Origin: Armillaria gallica
Taxonomy: Eukaryota > Basidiomycota > Agaricomycetes > Agaricales > Physalacriaceae
Reading direction: 5' to 3'
Length of the DNA: 64,000 bases
Assembly: GCA_037576215.1 (NCBI GenBank)
Contig: JBANDB010000009.1
Span: 1,860,001 to 1,924,000 of the forward strand
Positions 36,509 through 48,428 of the stretch are shown here, piece by piece (position 1 is the stretch's first letter; each line of letters starts with the position of its first letter). The notes under the pieces were generated by a model, which had not been told where the DNA came from, ran no database searches, and saw only the letters and a program-made list of their open reading frames with translations. The position numbers and the translations under genes are program-made.

Positions 36509-38673
36509 ATGTCGCAGCCTATTGGTCCTGATTTCCCGGTATCCCAGCTCCTCTGTATCGCTGAATGCTCTCGTTTCTTTAGCTCTTCTATCCGTCTACG
36601 ATAAAACGGATCTACTTGAGCTTGCTCAAGGGCTCAATGCTGCCGGAGTTCGTTTGCTCGGGTCTGGAGGGACGGCAAAGAAGATCAGAGATTCTGGGAT
36701 CTCCATCGAGTGCGCATTCTTACCAACCGTGATGCTAAGGGAAACTAAGAAACCGCAGAGATGTTTCTGACATTACCAAGGCGCCTGAAATGCTAAGCGG
36801 AAGGGTCAAAACACTTCACCCGGCTGTCCATGGAGGTATCTATGACGATCTTATGCATTGTTAACATACTAAAGTCAATCCATAGGTATCCTTGCACGGA
36901 ACATTCCCTCCGATGAAAAGGATCTCACTGCCCAAGGCATCTCGTCCATCTCCATCGTCGTCTGCAACCTTTACCCCTTCTCTTCGACCATCGCCCAGCC
37001 AGACTGCACCCTCGCAAACGCCGTGGAGGAGATCGACATCGGCGGTGTCACCCTTCTTCGTGCAGCTGCCAAGAACCACGAACGTGTTTCAGTTCTCTCT
37101 GACCCCAAGGACTATGCCGAATTTTTGCAGGCATGGAAGGACGGACAGGGCGATGTCGGACAAGCCTTCCGGAGCAAGCTGGCGTTGAAAGCATTTGAGA
37201 TGACTGCCAAATACGACGAGGCCATTAGTGGGTATTTCCGTGAGCAGTATGCTTCTGGAGACCTACCCAAAGAGAAACTCGCTGGCGCCGTCCAGAGGAT
37301 CCCCCTTCGTTATGGTGCGAATCCCCATCAAAAGCCGGCTCAGGCTTTCGTGACCGAGGGAGCGTTGCCATTCAAAGGTCATTTCAGTTCGCTTGCTATC
37401 TTGTTCTTCACTCATATATCAGGCCTATAGCGCTATGTGGATCTCCGGGTTACATCAATCTTCTCGACGCCCTAAATTCCTACGCGCTGGTGAAGGAACT
37501 CCAGGAAGCCTTGAATCTCCCGGCGGCTGCGTCCTTCAAACATGTCTCTCCTGCCGGCGCTGCTGTCGGAATTGAGCTGAATGAGACCGAAAAGAGTGTT
37601 TATGGTGTTGACGATCTGAAGGGTTCCTCTCACTCCGCTTGCCGCTGCTTACGCTCGGGCTAGAGGTGAGGATTTTATACCTGAGAACCCATCATCACTG
37701 ATCACTGATCACTGCATAGGTGCCGACAGGATGTCATCTTTCGGAGACTTTATCGCGCTCTCTGCCCCTGTGATCTCGCGACAGCCAAGATTATTTCACG
37801 TGAAGTTTCCGACGGTATTATAGCTCCAGGATATACTCCCGAAGCCCTGGAAGTTCTCTCCAAAAAGAAGGGCGGCAAATACTGTGTTCTTGAGGTATGT
37901 TTCCGCTTTAAAGACCTGCCGTATCTAAATCAAATTTACAGATCGATCCCAACTACGAACCACCTGAAGTAGAGACCAAGCAAGTATTCGGTATCAGCCT
38001 TCAACAGAGGCGCAACAACTCCAAAATAGACTCCAAATTGTTCGAAAATATTGTCACGAAAACAAAGGAGGTTCGTTAGCGCTTCTACCTCCTCTCGTTC
38101 ACATAATAATTTCGCGATAAGCTTCCTCCCTCCGCCATTACCGACCTGATCGTCGCGACCCTTGCACTGAAATACACCCAATCAAACAGTGTCGCGTACG
38201 CTCTTCACGGTGCGATTGTCGGCCTGGGTGCCGGCCAGCAGTCCCGTATCCACTGCACTCGTTTGGCTGGTGGGAAAGCCGATCTGTGGTGGCTCCGGCA
38301 CCACCCTCGAGTCCTCTCCCTCCCATTCAAGAAGGGCGTCAAACGCGCCGAGAAGGCCAATGCTATCGACCTCTTCGTCGCCGGTGAGGTTCTTGAGGGC
38401 GGAGAGAAGGAGCAGTGGGAGAGTCTGTTTGAAGGTAAGGTGGAGGCCCTCACCGATGCTGAGAAGAAGGAGTGGGCCGCCAAGCTGGACGGGGTGGCTT
38501 GTTCAAGTGATGCATTCTTCCCCTTCCCTGATAATGTGTATCGGGCCAAGAAGAGTGGTGTCAGATACCTTGCGGCGCCCAGTGGAAGTGTTATGGATGA
38601 GGAATGCATCAAGGCGGCAGACGAGCATGGTCTAGTCTTTGCTCATACGTCGTTGAGGTTGTTCCACCATTAA
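36509..38673 (+). CDS. ADE16: AICAR transformylase / IMP cyclohydrolase
   Basis: Bifunctional cytosolic enzyme for the last two steps of purine synthesis, AICAR to FAICAR to IMP. Exons: 36509-36524, 36593-36709, 36759-36835, 36886-37377, 37431-37665, 37720-37894, 37942-38070, 38122-38673. Cyclohydrolase part: [68 protein letters not shown]. Transformylase part: [96 protein letters not shown]. Two frame breaks spoil the reading: four extra bases near 37621 (between DDLKG and LTPLAAAYA) and one missing base near 37767. The first donor is weak (GTCCTG). For an essential enzyme, sequence error is the likelier explanation. Confidence 0.93.
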
Positions 38674-38748
38674 AATGGGCATCGATGGAATGGGGAGAAT
38701 TGCTAGTAGTTAAGAAAAGTGTATTGGTAGTTACAAGTATCCATGGCA

Positions 38749-39888
38749 TCATAGTAAGCTGTTAAAAGTTGGATGCTCTGGTTCGATGGCTTTCCATAGT
38801 TCCTTTCGCTCTTTCAGTAAATCTTCACTCCATTCGCGCACCTCGGTGTGTCGTATTTTGGGAAGACTTGTATCAAAAAATGTTTGTAGATTTCTTGCGG
38901 TGTATGTTCGTTCGTATTCAAACGCTGAGAAACAAATCTGAGCCGCGGGAAAGTGAAGGAAGTCGATTGTTTCTTTTACCTTGAGAGGCTAGCTCAAACC
39001 GGTCTAAGTCTGAGGCAAGAATGAGAGAGAGAAAACACAATTCCGAGGTTCCGACGCACCTTTGACGAATCGCGCCTCCGGCGTCTTCCCGTCTTCGTAT
39101 TCCTGTATCAATTTGGTAAACGAAGAAGCATACAAGGAGAATTTGATGAAACAAGCCTTCCACAACGCTTCTATCCTTTGAGCTGCTGGACTATTATGCA
39201 GCATTTCATGTATGAAGTTATGCATTGCTTCCTGAAAAAGCGGGGACCCGAATAAGCCCGTCAGCATAACAATCACGAATACCCGTACCTCTTCAAGCCG
39301 CAGTTTCTCTGCTCTGCTGATCCCTTCCCGAGGAGTGATATCGCCGACTAAGACCACAAACTTCAGTCACCAGTGGTCGCCGCTGGCACTCTAGGCTTAC
39401 CCTGTGCCTCCGCAAGGTCATGAACGACACACATCATTACGCATCTGTTCCTCTCTCCCGTCAGTTGAGATCCGGGCCTGCGACACTACGGCTGCGTACT
39501 TCGCTATGTCCAGTTTCTCATCCGAGGTGCACATGGCAAGAACTGCCATTCTATGCATGTGGTCGGAGATGCTAGAGAAGGGGGCGAAGGGTGAGCATGT
39601 TATCATAATGTTTAGACGAACCGGCGCTCTACCTCTCTGGTCTGCCAATCTATCGCAAAATTTCAGTCCATTCTCCAGCTGCGAGCATAGAAAAATCCGC
39701 ACTCCGTGATCAATCCATCCCGTTCGTTTTTGCGTCTGGGGCATGGGTAAGGAAATGTTTCTTCTATGACACATTGAAGGAGAGTCATACCTTCAGCCGC
39801 TCAAGAATATGAAAGAAAGCCAATCTGTCCGCAGAATCGTCACCAGATGATGTATAGAGGGCGGGAAGACGCGTGTTGATGAAGACAT
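38749..39888 (-). CDS. HD-domain 5'-deoxynucleotidase (HDDC2/YGK1-like)
   Basis: Metal-dependent phosphohydrolase that removes phosphate from deoxynucleoside 5'-monophosphates. Minus-strand exons give ADRLAFFHILERLK, TQKRTGWIDHG, SISDHMHRMAVLAMCTSDE, then CVMMCVVHDLAEAQ with the HD pair, VGDITPREGISRAEKLRLEE, EAMHNFIHEMLHNSPAAQRI, EYEDGKTPEARFVK, DLDRFELASQ and YERTYTARNLQTFFDTSLPK, ending near HPTFNSLL. These are the canonical motifs of the family. Two oddities: the best start (39888) is out of frame with the first conserved exon, so one base is probably missing; and the segment 39112-39168 looks like an intron with a good acceptor but no GT donor, staying in frame. Confidence 0.82.
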
Positions 39889-40257
39889 TGTCGTTGTACG
39901 GAAATAAGATGTATTGGGCACCTAAATAGAAAAATCGATTACAGAAGTACGTACTTGCTTCAAGTTGATCAAGTTGAACGGCTCCGCCGGGTAACACTAT
40001 AGAGTTGTTACTGGCTTACTGGTACCTGGCTCTGGGGCGAGCCTTGCTCTTTCCCGTGGATTTACTTAAAATACTTCGGGGTACCCTAGACGCACGGGGC
40101 CATGGATTCGGTTAACTTCCAGCGTTCCTTGTTGAACTACATACTACATTGTTCGTATGTCGATAATTTGGAATGGCCTTTTACTATGAGAAATGGTCCG
40201 TACTTGCAATCAATGATAGTAAAGATATCAATTAGATCCAATCCCTCCAAATCACGT
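39889..40257. other. Short intergenic stretch
   Basis: Between the divergent ends of the nucleotidase gene and the 3' end of the secreted protein gene. Nothing recognised. Confidence 0.4.
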
Positions 40258-41228
40258 TCACAGATCAAGAACACCATCAGATATCAGACGGTTGACAAGT
40301 CCACGGCGACCATATTCTCTGAAAAGATGGTTTATCGTCAACGAAAACACGCAGACAAGCCAGAGAGTAGACGAACCTTTTCTTCAGACCCCCGAACAAA
40401 TCTGTGATCACAGCTTTAACATCGCTCTTGTTCTTCTACATGATGGAAGAATGTTAGAAACAAATCAAACTCAATTACAAGATGGCATACTGTTCCAGAA
40501 GTGGTCTTCTTTGATGAAGTAGACGTTGTAGCAACATCTGTACTAGCTGAAGCATTGGCGTCAGCGGTTGCATTCGCCGAAGCATCTGTCGAAGCATCGT
40601 GGCATTGGCAGCAGCGCTGACGTCGGTAGCATTTGCAGTAGCGCCCGCATCCGTGGCAGCAGTTGCATTTACACCAGTCGCGGCATTGCATCGGTAGCAA
40701 CACAGTCAGCGGCAGTGACGGTCTGGAAATAATGAATCAACAACGTTGGAATACTTTAAACAGTGGAGATGCACGAACAACAGTGACGGTAGAAGCAGCG
40801 TTATCGGCTGCCGCCGCTGCGTCAGCTGTAGAATTGCTGGAGTCGACCTGGAACTCATCGGCATTAGCTACGACGTTAATGGCTTGTAAGTATCACTTAC
40901 CGCTGTCGCTGTCGCGTTGTTGGCAGTATCGGTAGCAGCAGCCTTGAGGATATGCACTTGAGTAATAGGAAGGACACGAGCGTGAAGAAAGTCTTACGCT
41001 GTCCGTAGCATTAGTCGCAGCGTTATTCCCGCCGTTTTTCTTATTGACGCGTTCCTTCCCATGATCGCCATCTAGAACCTAGACGCATATTTGTTCAGTC
41101 AATACGCATCATTGCTCGGTAACAACACACACCATAAGAAACTCTGTAGACTGCATTCCATGCGGAGCAGCACTGACAGACGCAGCCAAGCAGACGAAAA
41201 ATGCGAGAAGGGCAAATGAGAACTGCAT
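40258..41228 (-). CDS. Small secreted Ala/Thr/Asn-rich protein
   Basis: Starts MQFSFALLAFFVCLAASVSA, a clear signal peptide with an AxA-type cleavage site, so probably secreted or wall-bound. The middle is low complexity, rich in Ala, Thr, Asn and Asp with repeated NAT/NST sequons (NNAATNATDS, DTANNATATA, VDSSNSTADAAAAADNAAS), interrupted by several short introns. The end is more ordinary: TSTSSKKTTSGT, KNKSDVKAVITDLFGGLKKR, EYGRRGLVNRLISDGVLDL. Two one-base deletions near 40692 and 40603 break the repeat frame and create a misleading Cys-rich frame. N-glycosylation is likely if secreted. No family recognised. Confidence 0.6.
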
Positions 41229-42285
41229 TCTGAAGGACTAATGTCGAAAAAATTCAGACAGAACAAGAGCAACGATGTAAAGAAGGTGCGCGCTGCGACG
41301 AATATGTGCTCTGCACTTGAAAAATCTGCACTGAAAAGGACGCAGAAGGAGAGTCGAAGACGAAAGAAAGTAAAAAAAAAAAAGGTCGATCACAGATCGA
41401 CAAGAACTTCGCAGAGAGGTAGGAAACAAGGAAGCTGGGTACCTATGAGCGGTCCCCAACCCTTTATATTGTCTCGGCACAGTGGACTTGGGCCCCTTTC
41501 CCACGAAAAAAAACCATATTGAAATCAAGTGTATGGTTTTCTCATCGGATACTTCCCGGGTTGTAGAACGGGGTGCTGATGTTCTGATAATCTCACCTTT
41601 ACAACGGGGTGGTATTCCCTTCGCAACACTGGAGCCATTGGAGCATCAGTCGTTAATAGAAGAGCCCAAGTTTCAGAATCCATACGTCCCATCATCACAT
41701 CTTGGAGTAAATCAGACCACTGGGGTAATTCCTCAGTGGAAGATAGTTCAGTTCTTCGACTGCTAAATCAGCGTCTATTTTTGGGATACCACATCGCCGC
41801 GTACCTGGTTGGAGGGACAACTTCCGGCCGCACATTTTCGGCTGGTGATCGACAATGATTGGATACGGCCCCTAAGTATAAATACGATGTAGAAAAGAGC
41901 GCATGCGGGGTGCTCGGTGGTTACTGGTCACCATTTGGTCGAACGTGTTTAAATTTAAACTGTGTTGAGTGTGCTCGTAGTGCGATGCATCGCTCTGATG
42001 CTACTAAAAAAAAACAATAATTAGTGTTTCTCACACGAGGTCTATTGCACGGGACTGAGTGAGGACCAGGCCCTTCATTTGGCTACAATTGAGTTATTGT
42101 AGATTATTGTGCCGTCGCGTCCAACATTGCAAATCGAGGGGATCAGGGAAACAGGAAAGGCGAAAGCTTGAGATTAAAATAGCAATGTGGGTACTAGTGG
42201 TATAACATGAATAGAGGCTGGGCCACCTTCACCTGATAGACTTGAGTCATTGCCTACGCTAGCTATTAGGAAAGGCTCACATGAG
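41229..42285. other. Intergenic, promoter side of the secreted protein gene
   Basis: No gene recognised. A minus-strand TATAAAGG at 41461-41468 could serve the secreted protein gene. A perfect 14-base palindrome GTTTAAATTTAAAC lies at about 41947-41960. Confidence 0.35.
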
Positions 42286-43930
42286 TTAAACTTCTTCAAT
42301 TTTACTATCCTCGTCGTCTTCTTCTTCGATGTGGGCGTTGACAAGATCTTCCGACACCTTCTCCACTTGCTCAGAAGGCTCGTCACGTTTGAGAAGGTTG
42401 ACAAGTCGCTCGATATGTTCCGAAATCTGGCCATTTTACGGTGAGAACACGATGTGTGGACAAGCAGAGGCCAGTCACCTTGTCGACAGTCTCATTTCAT
42501 GTGTAGCTCTGATGATCTCATAAACACCATGTGTACGCAAATAGTCGCGTCCCCAGCGTGTGTGGCAGAAAAGGAGCAACGTCTCAACGTGCGCTAGCCT
42601 GATCACTTGATCGCGCTCCCGGGTTTTATCTGAAGGTAGAAACTGGAGAGCTTCCGGCAGCTTCTCTTGATCCTGATGAAGGTAAATGTCAGATAATATT
42701 CTGGGTGCCGGCAGAGGGACAAACCTCCAAGTCAAACTCTTCAGGACCTGCTAAAGGTAGAAGCAAGTATGGTAGAACGTCAATGCCTGGCGCCTCGACA
42801 GGTGAGGGTGGGACTACTGCGAGAGTATCCTCGTGAGTGAGCATGGGACGATGACCTGCTGAGTGGAATGAACAATTCCTGATAAGCATGGTCAGACAAA
42901 GTTGATCGAACAGCACTGGATCGTTACTTTATTGTGTTGGCGACCCCACCTCTTCGAATTGTGTCCTTGTGCTCAGTGAATGTCACCAGTTTGGCTAAAG
43001 GATATTCAATGGAATCGTTCGGCTTCAGGAAGTTGGCTGGTCTTGGGGTGAAGAAGAAACTACGTCCACCGGATGACTTAGAGGCAGTGTGAGAATACAA
43101 TCTTTTGTGGAATAGGATACTCACCGACGCAACGTTAGCGAAAACGCTGGCCAGGAAATGGAGCTCGCTCTTGCGCAAGTGCTTTGAAGGATCTTCAGTT
43201 TGCTTCAACTGGGCGCCTTGAACGAAAGCATCCAGTAGTAGCGGCAATGCGAGGACATCACTCGCTTTTCCCGAGGGATATGGCACCGGAGCAGGACATG
43301 ATCCACTGCGCGACTGAGTGGGATAGAACGAATTTTTGACTTTTGGATCTGAAATCACGTTCACGTTCATAGATATAATCATCGAACAAGCTCCAGAAGA
43401 CGCCGTTAAATTCGAGAGCAACATCGATGCTAGATCTGCAAGAATAGCATCTGGATTCTATGATCTTGAATCAACGACGGGGTAAAAGAGCATTCGGGAC
43501 TAACTCACTATGATATATGACACTATGAAGTTCAGGAAGTTAGAGTCCGACAACATTTGAGCAACCAAAGGCGAGTCGGTCAAGTTCACGAGTGCTTTGA
43601 ATGCATCATGAGCTACGGCCTCACTGATTATATCAGAGATCCATTCGGACGACTGGAACAGACAAACTCACCAGCTGGTCGCGGCAAAGTAGCTTCAAAT
43701 CCTTTATTATGTCCGCCTCTTTAGGCTTTTGGAGGCCGCCTGACTGTAGTCCGGATAGAAATATATTTCTGTGCGGTGCATCCTTCGCTGTTTGCGGTAG
43801 AAGAGTCGAGAGCGCTAAGTGTCGTACTTGGGGATTCTTGTCTCGCAAAAATGGAACAATCTAAGCCTAAAAATTAACGGCTTTTCCCAACTAAAAACAC
43901 GAGACTCACCTCTCTCAGTTGTTCCTCCAT
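42286..43930 (-). CDS. HGH1: HGH1-like armadillo-repeat protein
   Basis: Cytosolic ARM-repeat adaptor; in yeast Hgh1 assists folding of elongation factor 2. Minus strand, first exons 43930-43910 (MEEQLRE) and 43860-43672 (IVPFLRDKNPQVRHLALSTL, IIKDLKLLCRDQL), then AVAHDAFKALVNLTDSPLVA, NPDAILADLASMLLSNLT, LRKSELHFLASVFANVA, SSGGRSFFFTPRPANFL, YLLLPLAGPEEFDLE, the hallmark ALQFLPSDKTRERDQVIR, VETLLLFCHTRWGRDYLR, and an acidic end HIEEEDDEDSKIEEV before TAA. The VLLPLAGPEEF and LPxDKxRE motifs are diagnostic for the DUF383/DUF384 family. Introns are short and regular; I saw no frame break in the exons checked. Confidence 0.88.
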
Positions 43931-44057
43931 GGTCGGGAAATGAAGTCAAAAATCTTTGAAGACCGGGCTTACAAAGAGCCACTGGACCTTTCTTGCATCG
44001 CCTTTGTCAGCGGCTTCACACTTACCACGGAACGTCACTGCCGGAGTGGACATTACT

Positions 44058-46309
44058 ATGACTTGGTACAATCAGACACGCCAAGTTGAGGTGGGCGCTT
44101 TTCGCATCCACAACGTCGTATGATACCAAAATATCGTAGGAGCTACTGGCGAAAACCGAAGCGAAGCCACCGTCGTTCACCGTACACCTACATGCAGAAC
44201 ATTGGGTTCTCAATAATGGATCCAAATTTCTCTACAACAATTACGCCGCGGTTCGTTCATGTCTAAAGCAGGGAGATATGAAGTTTACTCCACATCATTT
44301 AGTCATTACTCGATGATATTCGAGCTCATCAACTGCCGGTAGATTTTCTGGATCTCTTCGACGCCTCGCCCAACATTCATTTCTATGATGGTGAGTCGCA
44401 TAGTATACCCAGTGACTGACGTTCAAATCTCTCCATAGGATGTTTGATTGCCGAGCTTCTGGACTATCGCCCTCTGAAGGCCAATGACCCGCCACTGGAA
44501 AAACCAGGACGAACGCGTACTGTTCTGCACCCTACACCTGAGTCATTATGGGCAGATGTCTGCAAGATCGCAGCAATGAAGAAGCAGCAGGAGGGCCTCG
44601 TTATGACTGACAGGGATGCCTTGGAGATTGAATCCCGAATCCTGGTGAGTTCATTCACTTGCTTTATGCTTTTCTCGTCGTTGAAGCCCTGGCAACAGCT
44701 CGCCACTGCCCCACCCTTATGTCTTGACCCCGATCCCCATCTTACTCGCATGGTGAACCACATTGTTCGAGTATCTACTCCCACTGTACCTACCTCTTTG
44801 AAGCGCAAAGCATCCGCTGTGGATCAGGAAGAAGACGAAACGGACAAGGCGCGCAGAGCCAAGATCATGCAATTCATGAACTCCAGAGCTACCCGTGTTC
44901 CCAGCGCAAAGTATACCATTTATGTCTTTAGTTCCGTCGTCTATTTGACCTTATTTTCCAGCTATCGCATACTGGATGCCATTCAAAGGTCAAAGCAGGC
45001 CAAAGAGTCCAAAGGCAACGATACTCCCCAACCCCAGCAACCCCCCGTAACCGTCGCTCCTTCGACTACTCAGTCGCCGGCACCTTCTACTACCGAAACC
45101 CCAGCACCCCAACACAACCCCCCTCCTCCAGTAGAGCAGGAGGAACCCGCAAAGCCGAAGCCAAAGCCAAAAACAGAGCCTCCTCCTACTCAAATAACCT
45201 TTGCCAAGCCAGCCGTTCCACCACATCCTCCGCCAGCCACTCATCAGTTCCACGCCCAAAACCAGACTACCAAAGCATCCAACACGCCATCTCCCAGGAC
45301 CCGAACACCTTCATCCTTTCCTGCGCAAGAGAACGTTCCCAGAATATCTACACCTTCAAAACAACAACAGCCCTCGCACAACCAGTCTCCCCGCGTGCAA
45401 CAGCAAGCGCCACAGGCTACGCAGCCTGCCAAGGCGCAAACGCCCCATCCTGTCACATATCAACCACCGATACAAAACCAAACTCAGTTTATCCACCAAA
45501 ACCCTGCAACCAATACTCGTGTCAACCAAACCAAAGCAGCGGCAGCGGCAGCAGCAGCACACAACCAACAAAACGCGTCTATTGTTGCTGCCGCCGCTGC
45601 TGCCGTACGCTCTGCAACACCTGCGCAGCCACAGCAGCATAATGTGACAGCAGTTCATCTAACGCCTGCGCAGCAGCAACATATGATACAACAACATATA
45701 ATCCAACAGCGTCTACTCCAACAACAGCAGCAGCAGCAGCAGCAGCAGAGCGGTCGCGCATCCACGACACCTGCCACCCAGGGAAACGCAATGCATGGGA
45801 CACCTGTGCCCGCTCGAGCTACTCCCATGGTTACGAACCAGCGTATCGCATCTCGCTCACCCATGCCACCTCAACCCCAAGTGCAGGCTCAACAGGCTAC
45901 TCCACAGATGGCGCATCCCCAACAGCCTCAGATAAACTTCCAACAGTACAACACCGCTGCTGCGGCCCAGTATCGCACCTTGGCTCACCCAAACACGGCA
46001 TCACCCCGCCCTCAGCCTACGAATGTTGCCAATCGCGGTGCTCAACCGAATGCTGATGCGAGCACACAACAACCGCAGCAAACTCCAACTCATTATGCGC
46101 CGCAGATGTACGGGTACCCTCAGATGCCGAACTACCGTCCTATGCCGATGAATACTTATTGGATGAATATGCGACCTGGGATGGTGGTCAATGGGCAGTT
46201 TCATGGGATACAACCAAATCAACAGCAGCAGCAGCAGCAGCAGCAGCAAACCCAGCAAGCTCAGCAAATGATGATGCAGATGAAGCCTCCGGCGAACACA
46301 GGGCGATGA
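44058..46309 (+). CDS. SPT20: SAGA complex subunit Spt20 homologue
   Basis: Structural subunit of the SAGA coactivator in the nucleus, needed for complex integrity. Exons: 44058-44084, 44140-44250, 44303-44390, 44439-44644, 44699-44910, 44962-46309, giving 663 residues with no break. The Spt20 domain reads PPSFTVHLHAEHWVLNNGSK, FLYNN, LLDDIRAHQLPVDFLDLFDA, FYDGCLIAELLDYRP, RTVLHPTPESLWADVC, DALEIESRIL and ATAPPLCLDPDPHLTR. After about residue 210 it becomes a Pro/Gln/Ala-rich disordered tail with CAG-encoded polyglutamine runs at about 45716-45748 and 46221-46248, and a polyalanine run near 45540. Intron phases were chosen by keeping the conserved domain in frame. The start codon is the first ATG before YNQTR. 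Confidence 0.9.
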
Positions 46310-46547
46310 AGACAGGGTTACCTTACATAATTTATAGATCGCGGACGGGTGTATGTATAAGTATTACAGAATAAGATTTGTTGTCATCTTTTAATCTAAG
46401 TTTCGGCATCCACTTTGCATTCACTCAGCAAAAATACTCAGGGACACGTATTTTCGGTGTGACCCATTTTGGACTGTCTATTGCGGACCGGCCTCTCCGC
46501 TTCCCACCACTGGTCTTTGACTGACGTTCTGCAAGATTTCAGTCAAG

Positions 46548-48292
46548 ATGGCCAATATATACGACCTACCCAACGAGATACTGTTAATTGTCATCTCTCT
46601 TCTCGATATTTCAGATATCCTATCGCTTAGACAGGTACGACCGTACTCTTCATTCAGATCAAGCCCTGGTATACCCACCTCATCCAGACCTGCAGTCTGA
46701 CCCACGCAGCCATCCAAGATAAATCTGTTTGGAGTTCTCTTCTAGAAGAACAGCAGCGCCAAATCCCTTTCGTTGCCCCCCTCCGTGAACCCCACTCATC
46801 CTATATCCTTGGTCTTGACGCATCCGTCCTCCAATCTGAGGTGCTTACTGCCCGTCGTATCGATCGACTATGGCTAGGAACTAGACGCAGGTCTCCTACC
46901 AAATTTCAGCCCAGTGGAAACGTTCACCTCATAGGGCTCAACGTGTTCCTGGACAAGTGGCTTCTCGCCGTGTACAGTGAAGGCATGCACCTGTGGGACC
47001 TAGACCTTAACCTCTGTGGGGTATTTCCGGGATTCCGACGTGCAAGCTTGGCACTAAGTAAATCAGGATTTTCGTCGTATACGACAGTGTTGGATGGGCC
47101 TAATGCCAGGATACTCATTGTGATCAAGAAGCATTCGTAGGTTATCTTTTTAATAAAATCAGAATGGAGTATGAACTCACGAAGTCACCTTAGGTTTATA
47201 AGTCCTTTTGTAACGCTCTTGTACGAAATACCCCTGGCGTCGCCCGACTTTCATCTTGTGTGCAGTATCGGATCTAATCCTCTGTACTCGCCGCGCCATA
47301 TCGATCCGGTACATAACACTGTTTTGTCTTCACACGCATGTTCTGTAGAACTACTGGATTGGACGAAGTCGGGCAGCCCTCCTGTTGTCATTTCAACCGA
47401 AGGAGAGAATCTAGAAGAGATGGTAAGCTTCGAGATCGACACGTATTAGATCAGAATTTCATTGCATCTATTTTCTACTATAGTACACCGCTATCCATGA
47501 TGTCCGTCTCTTTGGACCGTATATGATTGTGTTCAAGACGCGTTCAATCGAATTGCATCCTTTGCCGAGCGATCTACGATGCGGGCCATCGGTGATCGAG
47601 CATGACCTCCCTATACTGAAGCACAAGTTCTCCAAGACGTTCCGTGGCTACGTTATTTCAGAGTTTCCCGACGACAAACTCTCAGACGTTCTCACACTGG
47701 ACTTCCTTGCTTTAGATGTTATCCACGGCCTTTTCCATTACACATACACATCACCATTGCTGTGCCCACTCTAGAAGTGAATCTGACTGGCCTGAAATCC
47801 CTCTCGAACCTCATCTACAGACAGTCGGCCATGAAACCGTTCGTACTCCAAGACGTGGATCCCAAGCACACGCCGTTCTACGTGCAAGAATCCAGTGTTT
47901 TCGAGAGCTCCCCAGTAGTTCCACCTGAAGCCTGGGCCACGCTTGATGACAAGGCCGGCGGATTCATCTGTGCGTACTGTATGGGACCTCAAGCGATGAG
48001 AGCGGTCTGGATGGAGCGCAGTCGTGGTAGCATGCTGAGAGAGATAGCGCTAGCTCGGTTGCGACGTCCGGGTGAAATTCAGGATCAAGGAGAGATAATG
48101 AATATTGAAGCGCGTGTTGTGCACGAGGAGAGATCCTACGATTTACGAGGTTTGGAATTTCAGTTCCTTTCCGAAAATAAGCTAAGTCATTGCGCAGATG
48201 ATTATACGCATTGTGCATTGGGAGAGGCTACGGGGCGCCTTGTGTTGGGTAATAGAGCAGGGGACTTGTTTTTATTGGGCGTAGACAACTAG
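46548..48292 (+). CDS. F-box protein
   Basis: Probable SCF ubiquitin-ligase adaptor. Exon 1 (46548-46634) encodes a typical F-box start, IYDLPNEILLIVISLLDISD; exon 2 (46688-47136) continues TCSLTHAAIQDKSVW, the usual second half. Further exons 47194-47422 and 47484 onward give a beta-rich C-terminal region (NVHLIGLNVFLDKWLLAVYS, HLWDLDLN, YTAIHDVRLFGPYMIVFK) that could be a degenerate propeller. The frame changes by one base between about 47715 and 47760, after LTLDFLALDVIHGLF and before ITIAVPTLEVNLTGL; downstream the frame is open to 48292 (ATGRLVLGNRAGDLFLLG). One missing or extra base, or a small unrecognised intron, would explain it. Confidence 0.8.
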
Positions 48293-48428
48293 GACGGGAC
48301 CACTGATTTTGAAACGTTTGCGGATTCTTATAAAATCAGAATGGCGCGGAGACATGATTCCATAGCTTTCAATATTGTACAACGGATTTCACTATTCACA
48401 TTATGCTTCAAGTAAGCCTCTTCTCGTT

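Noticed and set aside
40416..40703. Cys-rich minus frame (CRDWCKCNCCHGCGRYCKC) that looks like a small metallothionein
   Set aside because: It is the shifted reading of an Ala/Thr/Asn repeat in the secreted protein gene, made visible by a one-base deletion.
41947..41960. Perfect palindrome GTTTAAATTTAAAC
   Set aside because: Short AT-rich palindromes are expected by chance at this length scale and it stands alone.
45201..45864. Long plus and minus frames inside the SPT20 tail, including polycysteine readings
   Set aside because: Shadows of CAG/GCA repeats in the wrong frame or strand.
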